From NCBI GenBank assembly GCA_015680685.1, contig MNCI01034666.1:36979-75546 (forward strand): 38,568 nt of DNA, written 5' to 3'. Origin of the DNA: Gnetum montanum (lineage: Eukaryota; Streptophyta; Gnetopsida; Gnetales; Gnetaceae). How positions within the stretch are numbered: position 1 is the stretch's first letter; every line of letters begins with the position of its first letter. Shown here one piece after another: positions 32,017 to 38,568 of this stretch. The notes below the pieces were generated by a model, which was given only the letters and a program-made list of their open reading frames with translations, ran no database searches and was not told the DNA's origin. The translations under genes were made by a program, and so were the position numbers.

Positions 32017-33070
32017 CCAGTTAAAGGCTTTTCTTGATAATGACATAGAAAAAATCCACAATACCATATAAGGTTAAGTTTGTAGCAAAAGACATTCATA
32101 ATAGAATGTGATGAGAAGTGAGTTAGGATCTTCTTTATTATTGTATTTAGTGAAGTGTGGGATGGGAATACCTATGGATAATGTTATGTATGGTACACAT
32201 GGGTTGATGGGGTTATCTTGATAAAAGTCCATGACTTTCATGTTTTGTAAAGTGCTTGCCATAAGCTTGCATAACTCATTAGTTAGATTTTGGATCATTT
32301 GGAAAGCCAAATCTAAGCTTTGTAGCCCTCTAGAGAATCACATGGTTGGTTGAACAATACATGGCTATCTAACAGGTAATGGTATTAACTAAATAGGCCA
32401 TGTTATTACCATTGTGAAAGGATTAAACATTGAAAATGATGTTTGCATAGGAACTTGAGGGACATTGAAAATGTTGGAAATAAAGGAGCATAGGAAATAT
32501 GAAGGACTTGAGATCCTAAGGAGGGACTGGATGATACTATAATAGGTGGTGACAAAGATAAAAATACTAGAGTAGTACTGAATGAGTCTAGGATGCCATA
32601 GTCACTTGCAAAACTAAAGACATAGACATAAACATGGAAGCGAAATGGGAAGCAAGTTGAGAAGCTTGATTTGTAGAAGGCATTTGATTTACAAAAGAGT
32701 GGAATGTAATAGGTTGTTCATAGATGAATTAGGAATTTACCTTTGTAGAAGATCCTCTAAGTAAGTATTAGTTTCATAATATCCATCTAATTTGTCTTGG
32801 TCTTCCTAATCCTGCTCTAAACTTGCTGGCTCACTAGCTGTGACTTCATCATTAACATCAACCAAATAGGCTAACATATGCATGTATAATGCTAAAAGTT
32901 CTATGTGTTCATAAGGAGAAGGAATATATTCTTTCTTGTTTCTATGAATGAGCTCATATTGGTATTTGAAGTCCAACTCCTTACATGGGATATGCAGGCT
33001 AGCTTGTATCTTTGAAAAAATACAATTATAATATTCTTCATTAATATTAGTATATGTAGGGCTTTAACCT
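32012..33070 (-). pseudogene. gag: Degenerate Tat-like gag, 5' segment
   Basis: The minus strand encodes, in decayed form, the first half of the same gag as in layer 2. It has an N-terminal domain (EEYYNCIFSKIQASLHI, then YELIHRNKKEYIPSPYEH) at about 32900-33065, matching EEYNFICVNI and HREGHDFKLTTYD. It then has MDFYQDNPINP, IPIPHFTKYNNKEDPN near 32190 and MSLSRKAFNWY at the break, matching the layer-2 core. Several stops are present. It continues at 26119 beyond the inserted LTR element. Confidence 0.65.
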
Positions 33071-33719
33071 AGACACATTAGAGATTTGTGACATTCTACT
33101 ATTGTTGAATCATTGGATCATAGATTCAAGTAGAATCCTAGTTATTAGTTATCTCAATGATGTCTAAAGGTAAAATGATTAATGAGGAAGGCATAAATGG
33201 CATAGAGTTAAGAGATTCAAAAAAGATGGTGCAACTTACAACAACGTAAATGTAAAACCTGAACCTGTAGCATAAACAAAAGAAAGTGAGTTCAACATAA
33301 ATGAAAATAGACTTCAACATAAATGTAAAACCTAAGAAAAAATTCAATGTTAAATTTTTTAAAAAATAGGCTTCAGTATAAATGTAAAAAACTAGTGGTA
33401 ATAGGAAAGTAATAGGTCACAGCATAAAATAGAAAATACATTAGGAAAAATATGCTATAGAAAATAGTTTGTAGAAAATAGGCTGTAGTGAAAAATGAGA
33501 GGAAAGGTTGTAGTGTGAGCTAGGGAAATTAATGACATAGAAAGTAGTGAGAATTTGAAAAACACATCTTAATTAAAGATTACACTAGATTACAAATAGG
33601 CAACGTGCAATTCCAACAATGCTAGTAGGAAAATGTTTTAGACTAGGTTGCAGATGCAAGTAAGGCCTTGAAAAAAAAGATTTATAAAAACATTAGGCTC
33701 ATGAAAACAAGATGCTAGG
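33071..33719 (-). other. Leader region of the degenerate Tat-like element
   Basis: This A-rich stretch lies between PBS and gag. It has loose repeats of CATAAATGTAAAACC and related words near 33240-33400. No gene. Confidence 0.4.
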
Positions 33720-33736
33720 CCCTCCTTCTAATTCTA
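33720..33736 (-). other. Decayed primer binding site of the old Tat-like element
   Basis: The minus strand reads TAGAATTAGAAGGAGGG and continues CCTAG, against TGGCGCTAGAAGGAGGG and CCTAG in the layer-2 element. Its spacing to gag is comparable. Confidence 0.6.
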
Positions 33737-33743
33737 GAAATTC

Positions 33744-34810
33744 TAGTGATAGGAAAAATTTAGTACTGAAGGTCAAAAATCTCTGTACAAAATAGTTCAA
33801 CCCTAGGATCTATAGCTCTAAAAGATCTAAGACACCTTTGATGGTCTAGTTGATCACCAAAGAACTTAGATATCTATTATTGGTCTAAAATAAATGACAT
33901 GAATGGATGATAGACACATGAATAAAACTTTAAATGTTGTAAGCAAATAAAATTCCATTGCAAAAAAAGAACAAAAATGCCCAAAAGTATTGTAAACTTG
34001 TATTATTTTAAAATAAGAGTTTACAAAATATAGATCTATTATTCATAAATGATTTAAAACATTGATATGCACCAAGGCCTTGTAATATAGGCCTTAGAAG
34101 TTTTTGATCTACTCTCAGGCCTTGTAGTGATCATGAAAGTATCTTGCTCTATTTGTTCTATGCTAAATGATCTCTCTAAAAGAATTCCAAGGTTTTTAGT
34201 GCTCAAAGATGCTAAGTGTTAGAAGATCTTTGTATGTGTGTCTCTATCTCACTGTAGGTATGTACGTCTTTCTATCATATCTCTAAAAGATGGTGCTAGT
34301 TTGTGACTTTATAGATCACTAGCTTGATTTTCCTTGTTGACTCTCATGTGGCAAGTTTCCCAGTAGTAACCTTAGTATTTTTATAATTTACACTAGTAGA
34401 CCTAATGTAGCATTTTTATGATTTATTCTGGCCAACTTACTACACAACGTATTCCATGCTTTACACCGATTATCTTGTAGCATAAATTTAGCTTATGTTG
34501 TCTACCAGAAATTCCTATGTAATTTTGATTAGCATAGTCTATAGCATATTTTATAATTTATGCTATGAAGTAAACTTTACATAATAAGTTAAGTTAGGAA
34601 TAATTTGGCATTAGGATACCTTAGAGTTACAATGAAACATGATTACATGAAAAGATTTTTGAGATGGATTTAAGGCATTTTGTTTTGCTCATGATTCCAA
34701 TCAGAGTTACATTCAGAAATTACATGAAAGGAAATCAAGTTTCTCCTTTGGTATTAACTTGGTCATCAAGTTATAGTGTTGACATAGCCTATTTTATTGA
34801 CAATTCATCA
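33744..34810 (-). repeat. LTR of the old Tat-like element
   Basis: The boundaries are inferred. On the minus strand it starts TGATGAATTG directly after a GTGGGGGTA tract and ends near CACTA, seven bases before the decayed PBS, about 1.07 kb in all. A TATAAAG box lies at 34307-34313. The first 450 bases contain TTATGC, GCATAA, AGCATA and TTACAC words, as expected if TTACGC/GCGTAA motifs had lost their CpG. Confidence 0.45.
34307..34313 (-). promoter_or_regulatory. Possible TATA box of the old LTR
   Basis: The minus strand reads TATAAAG, about 500 bases into the LTR, followed by GATAGAGAC-like sequence similar to the R region of the layer-2 LTR. Confidence 0.35.
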
Positions 34811-34822
34811 TACCCCCACAAC
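34811..34822 (-). other. Polypurine tract before the old LTR
   Basis: The minus strand reads GTTGTGGGGGTA, one base different from the layer-1 tracts, followed by TGATGA. The upstream sequence encodes a similar LKDEF-like stretch in both, so the 3' ends are related. Confidence 0.5.
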
Positions 34823-36203
34823 TGACTAAAAACTCGTCCTTGAGTGAATAAAATTGGGATTAAGTTTCTTACAAAATTTGGGGAAGTATGAAACTTTATT
34901 GACAAAGTAACTACCTAATTAACTCTAACTAATCCTAACTATCATATTGTATGAATTATAAAAATGGGTGTAATTTATGACCAAAAATTGAACACTTAGA
35001 TAAAATTTATTAGGCATGTGTTGAATGGATGAAGGCATGATGAAGTCTTACATTATGCTTGGGGGTAAAGGCTCTAATGATCCTTCATTGCATCTTGGTG
35101 CTACTAGGGGTTAAGGCTACCTTGCTGCTACTATTGCTACTATTGGAGGTTTAAAGGCATCTAGGAGTGCCTTTATTTTCTCCTACTTACTCTATGAGTC
35201 ATAGATAGTCTAGGCTTCTTCACCTAGGTTACCTAGTGCAGAGATGTTTCATGGGCATCTCAGTAAAGGAAAAATCTCCTTCATATTGATGAACTAGCTT
35301 GTGAATGTTTTACATTCAACATCAAACATTTTAACATGGTTTTGTAGATCCCAGTAGTCATCCATCCTCCTTGCCAATTTCTCAGCAACAATTCATATAT
35401 TATTGAACCTACTTTTGACAACTCTAACATCCTTTTTGGTTATCTTTGACTTTTGTTTTATATCCTTATGCAACTTAAACTCTACCTTATAGAGGAGGTA
35501 GGAGCTGATGACCTACTTTTCAACTTGCTTCTTAACCTTCCTAGTATTAACATTACCATGTTCACACATTATAGGTTGGCAAGCTCCATGTATTCAACCA
35601 TCTCTTCAATATAAAACTACTTTAGGTATATTTCTACATGATTGTATGCATTTAGTCCATCAAATATGGGTTTTCATGCATTTCCCCTTTGCTAGAGTTG
35701 TTGGATAGCCTTGTTCACCTTTGCCTTTATCACTTTAATCTTATTTCAATTGATCTCCTTGAGTAGCTTGATCTGGTTCATGTAGTAATTTTTCACTTTC
35801 TCAAATTTTATAGCTTTATTTTTCCAAATAACTATATCAATTGTAGTCCTCTAGTAAAGCGTATAGACCTCCTTCATCAAGAGATTCCTATTTTCAACTG
35901 CCAACCTTAAATCTAGTTTACCTTGGTAAGCTACTCTTGCTATTGGTAGATGTATTCGACCATTTAGTTCTTTTGTTACTTAGCATTTTTTAGGTGATGG
36001 TTATCTCTATTAAGGACTAAGTTCTTCTTGAATGCTTGTACCAGATCCTTGTCATTATTGTTTAACATGGCCTCTAATATGAACATGTCAAAAATTACCA
36101 TCTCCTTCACATTCTCAACCTCCTAGGATTTCTTTTGAAGCTATTAAAAAGCTTCATATTACATTAGCTTAGGATGAAGAATGATAGGATCTAAGAGATA
36201 GAC
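34823..36203 (-). other. Probable 3' part of a decayed ORF3 region
   Basis: This is minus-strand sequence with scattered charged, coiled-coil-like stretches but many stops. It lies between the ORF3 remnant and the polypurine tract. No motif is recognised. Confidence 0.3.
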
Positions 36204-37867
36204 TCATAATTCTACAACTTCAATAGCCAACCATTGATTGGTTGTAGTGGTCTCCTCAACTTTCTCATTAGTGACTAGCAACTTACTCCTTATCTCTATG
36301 AGTTGCAATTGGTTTGTAATGATATCATTTGAAAGATCAAAGATCTCTAGAAATGGTTGCCTAGATACCACTAGCCTTTCTAATACTTGTTTGTATTGGA
36401 AAGCACTTATATGATCACTCCCTACTCCTACTAATGCATGGATATATGCCATGGTAGCTATATCTAGTATGGACATAGTAGAAGCATTGAGGACTTCTAC
36501 AACTTTATTAACCACCACCTCCACTACTATCTCTTAGCTCTTATGTGGCATTACCAGGACTGTTGCCACTTCTCCTTACTCCAACATGATTGAGAAGGCT
36601 ACTACATTATCTAAAAGTTTAGAAAAGGCTTATCAAGAAATTGACATAGTGACCTCTCTAGCAGTTGGATTAGGTTTGATGGGTGCCTAGTTTATTTGTG
36701 TAGAGAATAGTAGTGCCATATCATTATCCAGCTAATTAATAATCCTTGCAATCTCATTTAAGTAGCTTATGGATGGAGGATAGACAGATGATTCTCCACT
36801 AGCAATAAATCCTTATTATTGCTATAGCTATTACTCCCCAAATTTTTCTAAGGTGCTTGGTAGTTGTAAACATTTTTTCTGTTGTTTTTATGGCTGTAGG
36901 TGGTGGTAGTCGTGGTTACATTTCTTCTTGATGCTTTACAAAAACTTAATCCTTCATCATCTCGTCATGATGTGACAAGATTGTGGTGGACCATATCATT
37001 GGAATAATGGGATATTCCTTCTCTTTTTTATAATTTTTGGATGAATCATGAAAATGGAAGAGTCTTGCTACCCTTCTCATTTTCCTTGAAATGCTTTTCA
37101 ATTTCAAGAAAGATGACTTGGGTAGGTTGATCAGAAATTTCCTGCTTAGAGCTACACATGCCATGGTGGAGAAGGTTGTCACCTTACATGGACTTAGCAT
37201 AAGGTTTAGGTAATAGGTCGTGATCTTAAAGTAGGCTCTCTTTGTCTTTGTCAAGATACCATATTCCTTATGGTCCACTCCATAGTATTACTAGATCGAT
37301 TCTTTCTTTGCTTGTATGGAAATCTCTTTAAGCTTTGCCTTAGTATTGGAAAAAACAAGGGCTTCAATAGTGGATTCCAATGAGTAGGAGATGGTAATGT
37401 ATTTGATCTTTACCAATGCATATACTTATTAGTTGTTCTAGAATATGTAGGTTTCTTCCATGTGCCATTCTACACTATTAAAGAGAATGGACCATAAAGG
37501 ATGTTCTATAACTATCTTTTGACCTCCTATGGCATAAACAACGAGAAGGATCCAAAGTTCAACTCCTGCAAGATAGAACTTTGGATCTCCTTAGTTCTAA
37601 TCTTCTTCAAGAAATATTTTGTGAGTGTGATGTTTAAGTTTGATCTTAGTCTTGAACCCTCATCTTTCCTAGATTAGCCCATTTACATAATAAAAATCTA
37701 CTTCAGAGATTCTATTTGTGTTCCTCCTGAAGAGGCTTAGTAGCATGCATAACCTCTATTGCTTACTCATGGGGTTGTTTTTGTTGTTATTCACTTATTT
37801 ATCCTTAGGATTACTTCTCCTAGGGTTACGATGACCCTTCCATTTATGGTCCTCTTTTGGGCACCAT
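36204..37867 (-). pseudogene. Third, highly degenerate ORF3 homologue
   Basis: An ATG at 37867, preceded by TAG as in the other two copies, starts MVPKRGP. Further down, QELNFGSFSLFMP and then, after a frame change, HPLWSILFNSVEWHMEETYIF align with VELNFESFIEFSPE and SPLWPILSVGGAWYLGEMYQF of the layer-1 ORF3. A coiled-coil-like part follows at 36204-36524 (QLQLIEIRSKLLVTNEKVEE). Stops and shifts are numerous. The same order of MxPK start, ELNF-PLW block and coiled coil before a GGGGGTA tract supports homology. Confidence 0.5.
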
Positions 37868-38568
37868 CTATGATCATGAACATAAAAAGGAAGAAGTAGA
37901 GAGGACCTTAGTTAGAGGGGTGCCTTCAAGCATGGGTGCATTGTCTTTCCAGCCCCATAACTAGTGCTTGTAGCCCATCATTGAGTCTAAGGGGTATGCT
38001 TTGAATTCCTGTTCTTATTTTTTTCATGGGAGCCACATCATGTAAATACATGCTTCCTTTTATGGTCAACAATAGAAGTGATGATATACTAGTGAAGTAG
38101 AATGGAAATTAAGAAGGAAGTTAAGAGAAAATACATTAAGTCCCCTTGAGTTCACATCCTTTTTCATTTTCACTTGGTTCTTTCCTAGTTCATTAGGTAA
38201 TAAGATCATTTATTACTTTTAGTTATAATGTGAAAGAACCTTCATGCTCTTATGATGCTGATTTTCCATTGAATGAATGGAATGGGTGGATTTTGTGAAC
38301 TCATTGCTTGATACCACAACAAAATTGATATATTTTTAGTAGAGAACATAATCCAAGGACAAAAATTAGCCTTTTGGTTAATCAATCATAATATTCATAG
38401 CTATCCTGAAAAAATTTCCAAAATTTGTAGTAATGAACAAAATAAGAGATTTCCAAGAAGACTGGATGAAATTAATGAAGAAGAAAAATAAAATAAAATA
38501 TATAAAATAATTAATAAAATATTTTAAAAATGAAAAATATATAAAGAACATTGCAAAACAAAAAGGTG
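37868..38568. other. No recognisable feature
   Basis: About 700 AT-rich bases contain short open frames only. It is presumably further internal sequence of the same old element, but nothing supports a specific call. Confidence 0.4.

Noticed and set aside
1-38568. tRNA or rRNA genes and intact host genes.
   Set aside because: No tRNA arms with an A-box/B-box layout or rRNA-like blocks were noticed; every recognisable coding segment belongs to a retrotransposon or to cargo inside one.

Overview
The window looks like gene-poor, repeat-dense nuclear DNA of a seed plant; the species cannot be told from the sequence. I see no intact ordinary host gene, no RNA gene and no CRISPR array. Nearly everything recognisable is plant Ty3/gypsy-type LTR retrotransposon, nested in several layers and decayed by nonsense changes, mostly TAG.

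Layer 1 (1-4863 and 20088-23168, minus strand) is an Athila-like element. It has an LTR (20580-21484; partial second copy 1-412), a primer binding site (20560-20578), a gag gene, and a third ORF (ORF3) just before the polypurine tract, but no pol. A second copy of ORF3 lies upstream of the 20580-21484 LTR, so the structure looks like two tandem units sharing an LTR.

Layer 2 (4864-20087, plus strand) is a 15.2 kb Tat/Ogre-like element inserted into that gag gene with a perfect GGCAT target duplication. Its order is LTR, PBS, gag-protease, then a 5 kb foreign block, then the second RNase H and integrase, tandem repeats and LTR. Reverse transcriptase is absent. In its place lies an antisense gene (15166 down to 11029) whose eight exons join through GT-AG introns with all phases kept, giving 1026 codons. 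It appears to carry an FCP1-like HAD phosphatase domain, a basic start, a coiled coil and an acidic tail. It has seven in-frame stops and no frameshift. This is the most interesting object in the window.

Layer 3 (23169-38568) is older and AT-rich. A very degenerate minus-strand Tat-like element (LTR about 33744-34810, PBS 33720-33736, gag pieces 32017-33070 and 24490-26124) is interrupted by a 5.9 kb minus-strand LTR element (26125-32011, target duplication CTATA, PBS of initiator-Met type). That inserted element has no recognisable retrotransposon genes but carries an intronless, broken copy of a CCR4/Angel-type deadenylase gene (27188-28263). Upstream of the old LTR is a third, decayed ORF3 homologue (about 36204-37867).

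Two single N bases (18774 and 22846) sit exactly where sequence is missing relative to a paralogous copy in the window, so they probably mark collapsed assembly gaps.
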